Of a stretch of 64,000 nt of DNA, positions 1 to 15,164 are shown piece by piece. The notes under the pieces were generated by a model. The model did not search any database and was not told the origin of the DNA. It worked only from the letters and a program-made list of their open reading frames with translations. Position 1 is the stretch's first letter. Every line of letters begins with the position of its first letter. The DNA is from Cynocephalus volans (lineage: Eukaryota > Chordata > Mammalia > Dermoptera > Cynocephalidae), in the NCBI RefSeq assembly GCF_027409185.1, contig NC_084465.1:33645864-33709863 (forward strand). The letters run 5' to 3'. The translations under genes and the position numbers were made by a program.

Positions 1-4
1 TACA

Positions 5-205
5 AACTTTCTTTGTAAAGGACTAGACTGTAAATATTTTAGGCTGTATGGTCTGTACAGTATCTGCCAGAGCTACTTGGTTCTGCCAAAGGCAATCTAT
101 AAACAAGCGAGCAAGACTATGTTCCAATAAGCCTTTTATTTAAAAAAAACAGGTGTGAGCCACATTTGGCCTGTAAACCAGTTTGTTGACCTCTGATCTA
201 GAGCA
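5..205 (+). mobile_element. hAT-Charlie-like non-autonomous DNA transposon fragment
   Basis: The familiar mammalian repeat with the modules TTTGTAAAGG, TAAATATTTTAGGCT, GTTCCAATAA, CACATTTGGCCTG and TTGACCTCTGATCT. A second diverged copy lies at 7505-7740. The exact family name is not certain by eye. Confidence 0.65.
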
Positions 206-555
206 TGGCCTTTCCATTGGGAGCCTGGAAAAAGTCTTGTTTAGAAAGTAGAAAAAGCTATGGCCACTGTTTAAGTGTTCCTTCTTTGATATTTTGTTTC
301 CTGAAAGGTCTTTCTCTTCTCTTGAGTCTACAAAAAAAAACCTCTAGTTGCTATTGGCAACCACAGCAGTAAGCCACTTTATCTTGGCCAAAATTGACTG
401 CTGCAGGGTGGAGCAGAATGGGTGATAAAAGTGATGGAGAGGATATACAAAGGCAAGAAATGCGCTGGTAAATATGGTGCCAGCTGTTTAGTATCGAGTT
501 GATGTTATGACTCTCATTGTTATTGCTGAAATGTCATTGTGGAATGCCATGCGTT

Positions 556-1435
556 TCTTTTTTTTTTTTTTTTGGATTATATGTACCTGTAGGGTACAAC
601 GTTGATTTTCAGTAATTGTATAGAATGTGTGGTGGTTAGATCAGTATAGTGAGTTTATTCATTGTTACAGTATGCAATCATTCCTTGTGTCCATTGACCA
701 AGTCCTTGTTACCTTCCCCCTTCTCCTCCTCCCCTCCCCTGCCCTTTCCCACCTATAGTTTTTTGAAAGTTCAGGGTATTACTGTGATTGTTGTTTGTTT
801 CTTTCTTTCTCTCTGTCTCTCTTTCTTTATTGTTAATTTGTTTAGTTATGGATTCAGCTTCCAGTTTATAAGAGAGAACATGTGGTATTTCTCTTTCTGT
901 ACCTGGGTTGTTTCACTTAGAATAATTTTCTCCAGGCTCAACCATGTTGTTGCAAATGGTAGAATTTCATTCTTTTTTATGGCTGTGTAGTATTCCATTG
1001 TGCATATCTACCACAATTTCTTTATCTAGTCATCCATCGATTGGACATTTAGGTTGGTTCCATCGCCTAGCTATGGTAAATAGAGCTGCAGTAAACATGG
1101 GAGTGCAGGTACGCCTTCAATCTGATGTTTTCCAATTCTCTGCATATATCCCCAGGTGTGGGATTGCTGGACCATATGGAAGTTCTTTTTGTAGTTGTTT
1201 AAGGAACCTCCATACTGTTCTCCATAATGGTTGTACTAATTTAGAGTCCCACCAACAGTGCAGGAGGGTTCCTCTCTCTCCACATACTCACCAGCATTTT
1301 TTTTTCTGTCTTTTTTATAATAGCCAGTCTGATTGGGGTGAGGCGATATCTCAAAGTGGTTTTGATTTGCATTTCCCTGATGATTAGTGATGTTGAGCAT
1401 TTTTTCGTATACCTGTTGGCCATGAATTTCTTGAT
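556..1435 (-). mobile_element. LINE1 3' end, antisense to AASS
   Basis: A poly-T run at 557-574 marks the A tail of an L1 on the minus strand. The rest reads as the reverse complement of the L1 3' UTR and end of ORF2: TTTTTTATGGCTGTGTAGTA, GGGATTGCTGGACCATATGG, CACCAACAGTGCAGGAGGGT, TTGATTTGCATTTCCCTGAT. It is truncated at its 5' end near 1435. Open frames over this stretch are debris. Confidence 0.85.
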
Positions 1436-1622
1436 TGGTAGGGATGCAGACGTGTGTTTGCATGTGTATGTGTATGTGTTACAACTTGCCATTTCTAGTT
1501 ATTTCTGATTTAGAAATTTGTGGTGCATTTGAGGTACAATGTCTTCACAGGATAATTTTTTAGTTGATTTACTTTCTATTTTATTAGGAACTTTAAATTT
1601 TAATCTTTATTTTTCTAACCAG

Positions 1623-4491
<2,869 letters not shown>

Positions 4492-5030
4492 TTGGAAATT
4501 ATATTTTGTTATTATCTTCCCAGGCAACAGAACTCTGAATATTTGTGTGGCAAACATGCTTGCTAATGTGCTATTTTAAAGTACATGATATGTTTTGAGT
4601 AAGACAATGGTGTTTTTGAAATATGTCTCTATCTTAATATAAAAATTTTGGAATCTGAGATGCCAGTCATTACCCAAAACTTTAATAATTCTACCAGGTA
4701 TTTTTTTCATATGTAAAAGTGGTAATTGATAGTGCTATTTGTTAAGTTATTGTGCCACTTTTTTTCTTATAAGACCATATTTTCCTATAATGAGCAGATA
4801 GTTTTACTTTTTCAGTCAGAAAAAGTTTCCTCATATAGCTGTATTTTTGTATTTTTCAAATTGATTCAGTTAGATACCTTTGGGTTATCTATCTGCAAAT
4901 CTTTGCAAAATGGCATTTTATGTGTTTTTTGTAAAGTTATGTTTTATTTACTAAATGTTTTTCCTTATAGTTTTCTCTTGAGTATTTGAAAAGAGAAACA
5001 GATAAGATTAAGTCACAATCCACGTGATCA
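4492..5030 (+). other. AASS: AASS 3' UTR (end uncertain)
   Basis: AT-rich sequence directly after the AASS stop codon and before the L1 insertion at about 5.03 kb. I see no canonical AATAAA in this interval. An ATTAAA overlaps the last codons at 4480-4485, and an AATATA lies near 4636. The cleavage site therefore cannot be placed by eye. Confidence 0.5.
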
Positions 5031-6815
5031 CCTCATTAGCTCAGAAAAAGTATTTAACAAAATTCAGTACCCTTTCATGATAAAAATAGCAAACTAAGAG
5101 TAGAATGGAACTTCCTAAACCTGATAAAGGGAATTTATGATAAACCCATAGCTAGTATTATATTTAATGGTGAAAGACTGAATGAATTTACTCCTAAAAT
5201 CAGAAACAAGACAAGAATGTTTTCTCTTGACACTTCTATTCAACTTGTACTGGAGGGTTGAGCCAAGGCAATTGACAAGACGATAAAAAGTATCTAGATT
5301 AGATAGGAAGATGTTAAACACTATTTGCAGATGATATGATCTTATGCATAAAAATCTAAAAGAAAACCGTAGAAAATCAAGATGTACTCTTAGAAAGATT
5401 AGAACTAATAAATGAATTCAGAGAACTTGCAGGATACAAAATTAATATACTGAAATTAATTGTCTTTCTATACAGTATTAATGAATGAGCCAAAAATGAT
5501 AATAAGAAAACAACTCTATTTTCAACAGATCAAAAGGAATGAAATAGTTGTAGAATTGGGAGTCCAGAAATACCACTCACTTTTATGATCAATTGAGTTT
5601 TGAAAAGGGTACTAAGACAACTCAATGGGGGAAAAACAGTCTTTTTCATCAAATCGTGCTTGGAAACTTGGATATCCACATGGAAAAGTTGGAGCTCTTT
5701 CTCATACTACATATAAAAATTAACTCAAAATGGACTTAGGACCTAAATGTAAGAGCTAACACTGTAAAAAAAAATCTTTGAAAACAATATAGCATAAATC
5801 TTCATGATCTTGGATTAGGCAATGGTTTCTTAAATAAATGACTCCAAAAATACAAGCAACGAAAGAAAAAATGGATAAATTGAACATTATCAATATCTAA
5901 AACTTTTGTGCTTCCAAGAACACCATCAAGAAAGCAAAAAGACAACCCACAGAATGAGAGAAAATTTTTGTAAATCATATATCAGGTAAGGGAGGAATTT
6001 GTATCTAGAATATATAAAAAACTGTTATAACTCAGTAATAAAGAGACAATACAATTTAAAAAATGGACAAAGGATCCAAACTGTCAGTTCTTCAAAGAAG
6101 ATATGCAAAAGGCCTGTAAGCACATGAAAAGATTATCAACATTATTGGCCATCAGGGAAATGCAAATCAAACCTACAGTGAGAAACCACTTTATACCCAC
6201 AAGAATGGCACTAATCAAAAAGATAACAAATGTTGGTGGGGATTCAGAGACATTGGAACCCTTGCATACTGCTAGTGGACACATAAGAGAAATGAAACCA
6301 TGTGTTCACAGAAAAACTTGTAAATAAATATTCATAATGGCATTCTTCATAACAGTCAAAATTGAAACAACCCAAATGTGCAGCAAGTAATAAATGAATA
6401 AACAAAATGTAGCACATCCATACAATGGAATATTATTCAGCAATAAAAAGAAGTGAAGGCCGATACATGCTGTAACATGGATGACCATTGAAAACATATT
6501 GAGAGGAAAACCAGATGTAAAAGGCCACGTATAGTTTGATTTCATTTTTATGAAATATCTGGAAGAGGCAAGTCACTATATAAAGGAAGTTAGGTTAGTG
6601 GTTGCCTAGTCCTGGGAAGTTTGGGAGAAAAATGGAGTAACTGCTAATGAGTTTGGGGTTTCTTTTAGGGGTGATGAAAATGTAGAGTTGATTGGGGTAA
6701 TGCTGGCATAAGTCTGTGAATATAGTAAAAACCACTGTAGTGTATGCTTTGAATGTGTGAATTGTATGGTATGTAAATTATATTCAAGTTGTTATAAAAA
6801 TATTGAATTACAAAC
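5030..6815 (+). mobile_element. LINE1 3' half (ORF2 end plus 3' UTR), degraded
   Basis: Diverged L1 in the sense orientation. It shows the ORF2 order 'aaagtatttaacaaaattca', 'ttggattaggcaatggtttc', 'caacccacagaatgagagaa', 'gaaatgcaaatcaaacctac', then the 3' UTR piece 'tacaatggaatattattcag' and the terminal 'gtgaattgtatggtatgtaa'. It is full of stops and small indels. The open frames inside (for example 6103-6327) are remnants. Confidence 0.85.
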
Positions 6816-7505
6816 AAGGTTTATTTGTTTTCTCCTTGGGGAAAAACTCTTGCTTTTAGAGATACAGATTAAGTACCTATTTGACTTTCATGGACTGTGC
6901 TCATATCCTGGCATAAGAATGAAACTAATTCTGCCCTTGAAATAAGCAGGTACCACTACTGGGGTATATGACAATTGAGGAAACACCTCCTGTGCAATTT
7001 GAAAAGGACCAAAGTTGATTGGTCTTGTCCCACCTGTCACAAATAATATATGGAGATTAATATTCCACTAATAAGTAAAAGCATTTTTGTTATGATTTTT
7101 TTTGACCACAACATATAGTTAAACACAATCAATTAGGAAATAAAACATCTCACATTAATCCCACACCCAGTGTGGATTAATGCTGAGATTGATGGAGAAC
7201 TGGGGGAACTGGCACCTTGGGTGGGAAGGGGAACCTGTTGAGCTCTCAATAAAATTAATGGGTTTGGGCTTTATGATAATGATGAATGATAACGGGGATA
7301 TGATTGAAGAGCTGATTGAATGTCAGTGTTGGTGGTGGTGATAGAAAAGAAAACATCAGTAAGCTTAAATAAAGCTAGATATAATCAAACACTGCATTGG
7401 CTCTCAATAACAACTTTTCCTGCAGAAACTTCAATAATAAGGGTGGTGGAGGTACAGTGCAGAACTTAGTAAGTGGATGATAATTATAAGCATATGGCTC
7501 TACCA
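6815..7505. other. Intergenic sequence, nothing recognised
   Basis: Unique-looking AT-rich DNA between AASS and PTPRZ1. I see no coding signal, RNA gene or clear repeat. Confidence 0.6.
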
Positions 7506-7740
7506 GAGGTCAGCAGATTTTTTTTTTGTAAAGGGACAGACAGTAAACATTATAGTCTTTGCAGCCCAAAGGTGTCAGAACTGCTCATTTCTGCCCTTGT
7601 GAGAAAGCAGCCATAGAAAGTACAAAACTGAATGGACATGGTTGTGTTTCAAGAAAACTTTATTTGCAAAAAACAAGTGATAGGCAAACTTAACCCTGGA
7701 GCAGACTTGATCCTGGAGTTTGTGGACCCTTGGTTTAACC
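7505..7740 (+). mobile_element. hAT-Charlie-like MITE (second copy)
   Basis: Same repeat as 5-205: 'gaggtcagcaga', 'tgtaaagggacagacagtaa', 'gagaaagcagccatagaaag', 'aaaactttatttgc', 'tttgtggacccttggt'. More complete than the first copy. Confidence 0.65.
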
Positions 7741-7904
7741 ATTCTGGTAGACTCAATGCCCACATCCTCCAGATCTTTCTACCTCTTTTGTCCTCTTCCA
7801 GATGATACCATTATTTGTATTGTCTAGGTTTCCTTGTTCTAGACTCATGAAACACTAGAATACACTATACACAGTATGATTGGTTCAACAGCATACTAGC
7901 TGTT

Positions 7905-8030
7905 TTCTTATCCACAAAAAGAGGATAACAGTAACTTCACAGGATGGTTATAAAGATAATAAAAAGAGATGATAATGTAGGAGAAATGCCTGCCACCTAA
8001 AAGATGTTCAAAAGCATTAGTGTTCTTCCC
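7905..8030 (+). mobile_element. MIR SINE fragment
   Basis: Diverged 3' half of a MIR: 'ttttcttatccacaaaaaga', 'ggatggttataaagataata', 'tgcctgccacctaaaagatg'. Confidence 0.5.
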
Positions 8031-8174
8031 TCTTTTGCAATAACATATTGCCTGAAGTTTATGTTGAAATTAATTAAAATTTTAACTTTGAGATATTTTC
8101 AATCTTTTGGATACCTTTGGAAGACTCCTCAAAGATCCATGCTGCTCACACAAGCCCTAGATGTATCTGGTCCT

Positions 8175-8310
8175 TAATGAGGACTTTACAGTGATTGTAG
8201 AAGTAGAAAGGACCACAACAATCACTTGGTCAAGTCTATGATTTTACAGAACAGACAATGTGCCTCACAAAGTTAAATGACTTGCCTAAGGTGTCAAGAC
8301 TTAATATTGA
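8175..8310 (+). mobile_element. MIR-like SINE fragment
   Basis: Pieces 'gaaaggaccacaacaatcac', 'gattttacagaacagacaat' and 'aaatgacttgcctaaggtgt' fit the central part of MIR-family elements. Confidence 0.5.
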
Positions 8311-8929
8311 AATTTGCCTTCTGAAGACACCCAAAATACTTAATAAAATTCGGGAACACTTTGATTCATAAAATATCTCTTAGGGTGTGTTACTTATTAG
8401 GACCACCACTAGCTCATATGGTGCTTTTTTGAAAATTAGAGAAGGGCATTCCTTCAAAACATTTGTATCTGTCAAAAAATTGTCCCCAAATATATAATTC
8501 ATTGGTGAAACATACTTTACTACCCTCTGACAAAAAACTTATAATAAATATAGAAATCTTCAATGTCATGATATGATTAGCTGCCTCTTAGAGGCAGTGC
8601 ACAATTAGCACAGCCATGCAAAGCAGATGATCTTATTCTTATCTGCAGTACCAGCTTTCTTTACAATGGCTTACATTTGATTGTTTGCAGCAGAACTACA
8701 TTTACCAGACTTAACTTCCATTGGAAAGGATCCAGTGAGAAAATCTGGCTGTTCTGGAGCAATATTTGTTAGTCACTGATAGCTCATCTAACAATTTCCT
8801 TTTGGCAATTTTGTTTTAGTTCTAATATTCACTTTTAATTTTTATTTCTTAGTAATAATTACAAAACTCAGTGTTGAGTCCTAACCTGTTAGGTTAAGAG
8901 GTAGCAGACACATTAATCTTTCAAAACTA

Positions 8930-9290
8930 CAAATATGATTATGTTCTTCCCCTGCTCAAAACTCTTCAGGTGTCTACCCTCTCTCAGGATAAAGCTCAGA
9001 TTTCTTCTTAGAGTCATCCACGGCTCTGCATAAATGTGTATCTTTTCATTTTTACTTCAAGACTGCCCACTTCCCTGCAAAATATTATCCAACTCCAGAA
9101 CTTCCTTCACCTCCTTGAACAGGCTTGCCCTCTCTTGTCTTTGAACTTTTTCTGACATTTCATTTACTAGAGACATTCATCTCTCTAACTCTTTACTTGG
9201 TCAACTCCTAGTCATTCCTTCAGGTTGTAGCTTAGAGGTCACTTCCTCAAGGATTCACCAGTCCAAATTAGGTATTTCTAGAGGACCTTG
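8930..9290 (+). mobile_element. LINE2 3' end
   Basis: Diverged L2 in the sense orientation: 'ctgctcaaaactcttcaggt', 'ctcaggataaagctcagatt', 'catccacggctctgcataaa', then 'cattccttcaggttgtagct' and 'cttcctcaaggattcaccag'. Confidence 0.7.
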
Positions 9291-9329
9291 TACTATTTTT
9301 TTCACGACACAAATTACTCTTCGATATAG

Positions 9330-9425
9330 TTGACTGGGGCTTTTAAGAATGTGTAGAGGATTTTTAGTTGTCACAAAGACTGGGGTAGGCATGCTACTGA
9401 CATCTGGTGGGTAAGGGACAGAGAA
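9330..9425 (+). mobile_element. MER20-like (hAT-Charlie) fragment
   Basis: Short stretch 'tttagttgtcacaaagactg', 'catgctactgacatctggtg' matching the middle of MER20. Confidence 0.6.
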
Positions 9426-10006
9426 ACTAAATCCCCACTGAGAAATTCTACATTATGGTGAAGACTGAGTCTTTCTAGCACGCCAGTTGCTCTCATACCT
9501 TCTTGTCTTTACCATTATGCCACACACCTCCTGACTTCCAGCTGCCAGCATCTCCCTGCCTGGGGGCTTGCTTGGGCAGTGAGAGCCCTCTTTTCCCATG
9601 ATCACAGCAGCCCAGGAATGCCCGGGATTGTGACCCCCCCTTCCATTCTCTTCAGTCAACCAATGATCCATGGGACTTGTTATATCAATAGGCTAGCTCT
9701 CTAGCATCTTAGATGGGATAACTTGGACATGTATATATATTTTACTGGCTCCCAAAATTCTGCAGTGGGGTTATATTCTAGTTATCCACCTGAGTAACTT
9801 GCTTGACAATGCATCCTTCACAGTGGTCTTCCCTTTCCTGACTCATTTCCCTACTGACAGGTATTGTCTGTGATCACCTATCAAATAAACTACTTGTACT
9901 TAAATTTTTTTTCTCAGGTTCTGCTTCTTGGGAACCTAAACTAAGACTCCATAAGACTTCAATGTATCATCAACACCTACCATGGTACCTGGCATGTAGT
10001 ATAAAT

Positions 10007-10009
<3 letters not shown>

Positions 10010-10090
<81 letters not shown>
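10010..10090. repeat. (CA)n microsatellite
   Basis: About 40 uninterrupted CA units in the intergenic region. Likely polymorphic in length. Confidence 0.98.
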
Positions 10091-10093
<3 letters not shown>

Positions 10094-10214
10094 CAGGATA
10101 GTACTGATACATTTAAAAGCCATGGTGGGAAGGTGTGATTAAGGTGAAGGTGGAGATAAGGCAAAGTTGTTATAGGCTATCCTTGTATGTAAAGCAACTC
10201 TAGGTTATTTTTCA

Positions 10215-10627
10215 GCACTAGCTGGTGCAGCAGATTCAATGACTTTGGCCCCCCAAAGTCACTGAAGCTTAATTCCCACTGTAACTGTTGAGGGTGGGAA
10301 ATCCTATTATGGTAATAGAAAGGTGGGGCCTTGAAGAGGTGATTAGGTTCTGAGGACCATGCCATAGCGAATGGGTTATTAATGGTGGTCATGGGCATTG
10401 TTCTGAGAGTCTTAAAAGGAGAGCACGTGAGAGCACGTCTCTGCTTCTGCCATCTTGTGATGTGATAACTTGTGTTGCTGAAGCTGCCACCAAGGAAGAC
10501 CCTCACCATAAGTTTTCCCTGGACTTTGGACTTCCCAGCCTCCCAAATTGTAAGCAATAAATTTCATTTTCTTACAAATTACCCAATTCCAGGTATTTTG
10601 TTATAAGCAACAGAAATGGACTAATAT
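10215..10627 (+). mobile_element. ERVL-MaLR (MST/THE1-type) solitary LTR
   Basis: LTR with the order 'cttaattcccactgtaact', 'ttgaagaggtgattaggttc', 'ccctggactttggacttccc', 'gtaagcaataaatttcattt' (the polyadenylation region) and the end 'gcaacagaaatggactaata'. The same family recurs at 14831, 16188 and 38507. The open frame on the reverse strand is not a gene. Confidence 0.75.
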
Positions 10628-11389
10628 AGCTGGACTGCTATAGAGGCACATTGTCCCTGTCATTTGCTGCTGCTTAGAGATCATGTTGAAATTTCCCCAA
10701 GAATGGGGGTGGGTAAAGAGCATCAGTTTGTGATATTTGAATCAGCCTCTATTATCAAAATCATTGTCTCATCATAGGTTGAAATCACTTCGTGATTGAC
10801 AACCCAGGTGGCTGATATGATCAGCTTTGTGCTTTTAGAAGATTTATTTGTCTACAGTGTCTATTTGATATAGAGCAAGAGGAAGATATTCAGAGGCTAC
10901 TATAGTAGTTGAAGATAGAGAAGATACTTAAAAAAAAAAAAGAGTGGATGGTCACAGCATCATGTAGACATTTCTTCTCTTGGCTGCTGAATCAGTGTTT
11001 GGAGCAGGGAGTAGAAACCACTCTAGGTATTTTAAAGAGAAAGGAATATAAGGTAGTAAGGCCAAGAGCTTATACCCACAGCTGGGGTCCCATGGATGGG
11101 AAAGCTGGAATCAGAAGTTACTACTCTTAGTGCTGTGGTTCCAATGCTAGATACCAGAACTCTGATGCAGAAAACCTGTCATTACAAACTTTCTCACCCG
11201 CAGGAGCCAAGAGAGCAGAAAGGTGGCCTCTCTTAATTTCTGTCTTCTAAATCCTGGGTAAAGTCTTCTACAGGGTGGCCGGCAAGTCAGAAAGCATAAG
11301 CAAATGCATGATAAATAGCTTAATATGACATTGCAATGCATAGTAAAATAGTATTGTCTGTGTTTCCAGACTTTATGGCTACCTGTATT

Positions 11390-11860
11390 TGGTGTTCTAG
11401 TGTAATGGTGTAAGAAACTACCCCCAAATGTAGTGGCTTAAAACAGTAGTCATTTATTTTGCTCATTAATATGCAATTTGGGCATGGCTCAGTGCAAATA
11501 GCTTGTCTCTGCTGCACACAGTGTCACTTGGCATGTGTTGACTGGAAGCTGGAGAATCCATTTCAAGACAGCTTGCTTACAGAGCTGGCAAGTTGGTTCT
11601 GGCTGTCAGCTGGAAGCTCAGTGAGGCAGTGGACCAAAACCTTGGTTTATTTTGTGTGGGCTTTGTCACAGCATGGTGGTGGTGTTCCAAGAGCAAATAT
11701 CCCAAGAGACTCAGGCAGTGGCTGCATTGCCATTCTCGGCTTTAGAAGTCACACAGCATCACTTTCACTGTGGCCACAAGTCTGCCCAGATCCAAGGGAA
11801 GAACCATAGACCCCACTTCTCAATGAGATGAATTTCAAAGAGTCACATGTGGGATGGAAG
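11390..11860 (+). mobile_element. MLT1-like ERVL-MaLR LTR
   Basis: Diverged LTR containing 'tagtggcttaaaacagtagt', 'catttattttgctcattaat', 'agctggcaagttggttctgg' and 'tttagaagtcacacagcatc'. These follow the order of the MLT1 LTR consensus as I remember it. Confidence 0.65.
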
Positions 11861-13440
11861 ACACTGTTGGGCTATGTATGGAAAATACAATGTGCCACAG
11901 GAAGGATCCCTAGAAGGAGAGTGGCATGTAGGTGGATTCTGTGACTACACAGTAATGACCCCAGTTATCAGTCTTTCTCATTGGCCTAATTATTTACTAA
12001 CCTTTCATTTTTTCTATTGGTGGCTCATTGAAACTGTTAATGTATCCCCTTGTGCTTAGAACTGGAATGCCGTATAGACAAAATGTAAAATGTTTTTCAT
12101 TCAACATACTCTAAAAAGCCCAGGAAACACACAGTTTTAACTTCCTATCTCTTAAACCACTTATTTAAAGTAAAGGTGTTATAAGAGATTTTGCTATTTT
12201 AATATTTTTCATTAGGGACCCTAATACCAATAGTTTTTGGTAAAAGCTTTATTAAATAATTAGCAAGAGGATAAAAGTTACTTGCATTGATTCATCTCTC
12301 TGTGAGGATAATTCAGAACTAAGGCAAGTCTCGAGGATGAAAGCAAGATAAAAGGTATCTGAGAGATGTGATGAACAGCAAGTCCAAAACTGTGGAGAAA
12401 AATATTTCAAATTAGCTTATTTGCGAAGTTTCCCTAAGATTGGTCTGTGTCTCTTGTGGCCTGCTTAGAATGGGTCATGGCTGATGAACTGATTAGAACT
12501 TCTTGTTGTGTATGCAACGAGAAGTTACAATTTCACACCGACAGTTTTTCTTACTCCCACTTCCACATTGTTTTTCTTTTAAAAATGATTATCTTAAAAA
12601 ACAAAACTTGGTAACTACAATTTAATGCCAAGAATGTCTCGTTTCTCAAAACTTGTGTTGTGCATTTCATTTATATGCCTTAACATTTAATGCCACCTAC
12701 TCTACCACACCAATATTTTACTATTGAGGGAGAGATTTCTAATGTACCAGAATATCATGCAGTTGGCAAATGAGCAAATAATAATCAATCATGGTTTATA
12801 ATAAAAAAAGTGTTTTGTTTATTTTGACAAATGTGGCAGATTTTCCCACTTTCCCTAAAATGTTAAATTTAATTCAAGTGCATTATATTTTTGTTGTGCT
12901 ATTTATAAGTAGAATTCAATTCTAATATCACATTTTAAAATTTATTTGCTTATAAAGAGATCTTATTTTCCAAGTTTTACATATTAGAGACATAGCTAAC
13001 AAATATATATGCTAACAAATCTGAGGCTTTCAGATAGGAAATACGAAAATTCAGTAAGATTCCCATTGTGTAATTTGAGTAGAACATGTATGTATTAAAT
13101 GCTTGCATTGAGTTTATATGAAGAAGCTGTTGCCATAAAATCTCAGGAAGTATCATATTGGAACTATGATGGAGTTTGTAGTTCTTATGGATGTAGCTAA
13201 ACAGATAGAATATATTCATGCTTAATACTTCTCTTGAGGTTGCAAAACTGCTCTCCATGATTTAAAACCAAAGACACAGTGTCTGTAGGACATCCGTTTT
13301 CAATTGGACTGATTTGTAAAGATATTACCAAAAAAAAACTAAGAATAGACATATATTGTCAAAATTGATAAATTTATTAAGTTGAGGAACATTACCTATA
13401 GAGTTCCAGGTTTCCGAGGACCTAGAACAGTATTTTTGTT
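11860..13440. other. Intergenic AT-rich sequence, nothing recognised
   Basis: No open frame, RNA gene or clear repeat that I can support. It may hold old decayed elements. Confidence 0.55.
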
Positions 13441-13449
13441 CTAGGTAAA

Positions 13450-13880
13450 AATCTATTCATCCATCCGTCCATTCATTCATTCATTCACCTAAAATGTATT
13501 GAGTGTCTTTGATGTGCCAGGTACTGTTCTAGGTGTGGGGATATGAGGTTAGCAAAAGAATTAAAAATTTTCTTTTCATGGGGCTCATATGCTAATGGAG
13601 GAGACAGACAACAAATAAATATAAAATATAATGTCAGAAAACAAAATGTTTTATGGAGAAAAATAAAGCAGGATAAGGAGATAAAGAGGGCCTGAGGGGG
13701 GTGGCGGACAGGCAGGCTAACATTTGGCTTGTACACACGTCAGTCCCCTCTGATGGTCAGTGCTAAGTAATTTGAATATTCTCCTTGAGAGGAGGGAATG
13801 CTATTTCTGACAGGCCAGTCAAGGAAAGCTGCTCTGAAAAGGTGATATTGAGCAGAGCCTGAACGCAGGAGTGGAAAAAC
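13450..13880 (+). repeat. Ancient interspersed repeat, family not named
   Basis: It starts with a short (TCAT)n run, then 'gatgtgccaggtactgttct', 'gaggagacagacaacaaata', 'ttatggagaaaaataaagca', 'aaaaggtgatattgagcaga'. This order is common in mammalian genomes, but I cannot assign the family by eye. Confidence 0.55.
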
Positions 13881-13899
13881 AGAACTCTAATATCTTGTC

Positions 13900-14610
13900 A
13901 GTGGGGTTGCAAACTGCACAACGCTTTTGGAAACTGAAAGAGTATTAAGACACATAAAAAAGTTCATACCATTTGCTACCAAAATGACACTTATAAAAAA
14001 ATTGTTTGTAACAAATAATCTTAAGCATGGTGAAAGCTTTTTACATAAAGAAATGTTTATCATAGTATTGTGACAAGAAGGAGCTGAAAGAGCCTAAACA
14101 GCTAACATTAGGAAAATGATCACAAGAGACATGGTACACCTGCAAGAGCATGGTTTCCTACCTTGACATTACTGACATTTTGTTATGAGTGCCGTCTTGT
14201 GCATTGCAGAATGTTTAGCAGCATCTCTGACTTCTACCTCATAGTTGCCAGTAGCATTCCCCACTTCTTTGACCAATTGTGACAATCAAAAATATCTTCA
14301 TACTTTGCCAAATGTCCTATGGGGGCAATACTGTCCCAGGTTGGAAACTACAATACTGGATGGAATATTACACAGCCGTGAAAATAATAGGCTTATAAAT
14401 TTGTAGTAAAAAAATATCTATTTAACAGTATAAAAAGCAGAATAAAAATATATTCACAATGAGGCCACAATTATGTAATAAAAGAATGTGTGTATAAGAA
14501 TTGTGAATGCAATTAAACAATGAATGAAATTTTGGCAATGGTTGGAAATAACTGGGTGAGACTTATCTGACTTATCTGGCTTCATTTATTTTTCACTTGT
14601 CTCATAATTG
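13900..14610 (+). mobile_element. Old LINE1 3' UTR, split by a MER20
   Basis: Two L1-like pieces flank the MER20 insertion. Upstream is 'gggttgcaaactgcacaacg ... ggaaactgaaagag'. Downstream is 'tggaatattacacagccgtg', 'cacaattatgtaataaaaga', 'tggcaatggttggaaataac', resembling old L1 3' UTRs. The end of this element forms the outer part of the inverted duplication arm. Confidence 0.6.
14148..14352 (-). mobile_element. MER20 (hAT-Charlie MITE)
   Basis: Nearly full-length diverged copy on the minus strand: 'tttcctaccttgacattact', 'gtgcattgcagaatgtttag', 'gttgccagtagcattcccca', 'tgccaaatgtcctatggggg', 'ggttggaaacta'. It is inserted in an older L1 fragment. Confidence 0.8.
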
Positions 14611-15164
14611 ATTGTTGTCTCAGAGTTAAGGGTCAAGAGTCAAGGAAAAATTGCTATATTTGACAGGAATTTTTCTTTTTAATCTTTCAGGATATATATT
14701 TATTAGAATTTGTGTAAAAATGCTTCATTGTCATACATGTTGCTTGCATAATTATTTTCTCTCGGACAAGATTCTGCAAGACACATCACTAATAAATAAG
14801 CACAAAGAAAAAAAAATTCTGTAGCCCTTCTGATATAGCTTAGATATGTTTGTCCCCGAAAGCTCATGTTGGAAACTTAATCCCCACTGTGACTGTTGGG
14901 AAGGTGGGAAATCCTATTACGGTAACTGAAAGGTGATGCCTTGAAGAGGTGTTTGTGAGGATCATGCCATAGAAATGAATTAATCCTTTGATGGTTTAGT
15001 GGTGGTCATGGATGTGGTTCTGATGGCTTTAAAAGTAGAGCATATGAGAAGCTCTCCCTCTTTCTCTCTCTCTCAAGCCATCTGTAGAGTCACCACCAAG
15101 AACAAGGCCATCACCAGATATGTTCCCTGGACTTTGGACTTCCCAGCCTCCATAACTGTAAGCA
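14509..15164 (+). repeat. Inverted duplication, left arm
   Basis: This 656-bp segment is repeated in reverse complement at 16257-16916 with about 94-95% identity by eye. It contains the tail of an old L1, about 220 bp of other sequence including 'gcataattattttctctcgg', and an LTR from 14831 to the point where it breaks off at 'actgtaagca'. The last 160 bp or so are nearly identical between the arms. Both copies carry the same flank beside the LTR, so this is a duplication of a segment and not two independent LTR insertions. Confidence 0.93.
14831..15164 (+). mobile_element. ERVL-MaLR LTR, 3' truncated (in left arm)
   Basis: It begins with TGATATAGCTTAGATATG, the THE1/MST-like start, and contains 'ccctggactttggacttccc'. 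It stops at 'gtaagca', before the AATAAA and the end seen in the other copies. Confidence 0.75.

Larger units (their letters stand above)
1..1622 (+). other. AASS: AASS intron (partial)
   Basis: Intronic DNA upstream of the first AASS exon in the window. It holds a Charlie-like MITE (1-205) and an antisense L1 3' end (about 556-1435), listed separately. Nothing else is recognised. Confidence 0.8.

Noticed and set aside
649..1387. Two overlapping plus-strand open frames of 113 and 147 codons
   Set aside because: Reverse complement of an L1 3' end; not a gene.
10010..10090. CRISPR-like regular repeat
   Set aside because: Plain CA dinucleotide repeat without spacers. No CRISPR array anywhere in the window.
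10177..10557. 126-codon minus-strand open frame
   Set aside because: Antisense reading of an ERVL-MaLR LTR.
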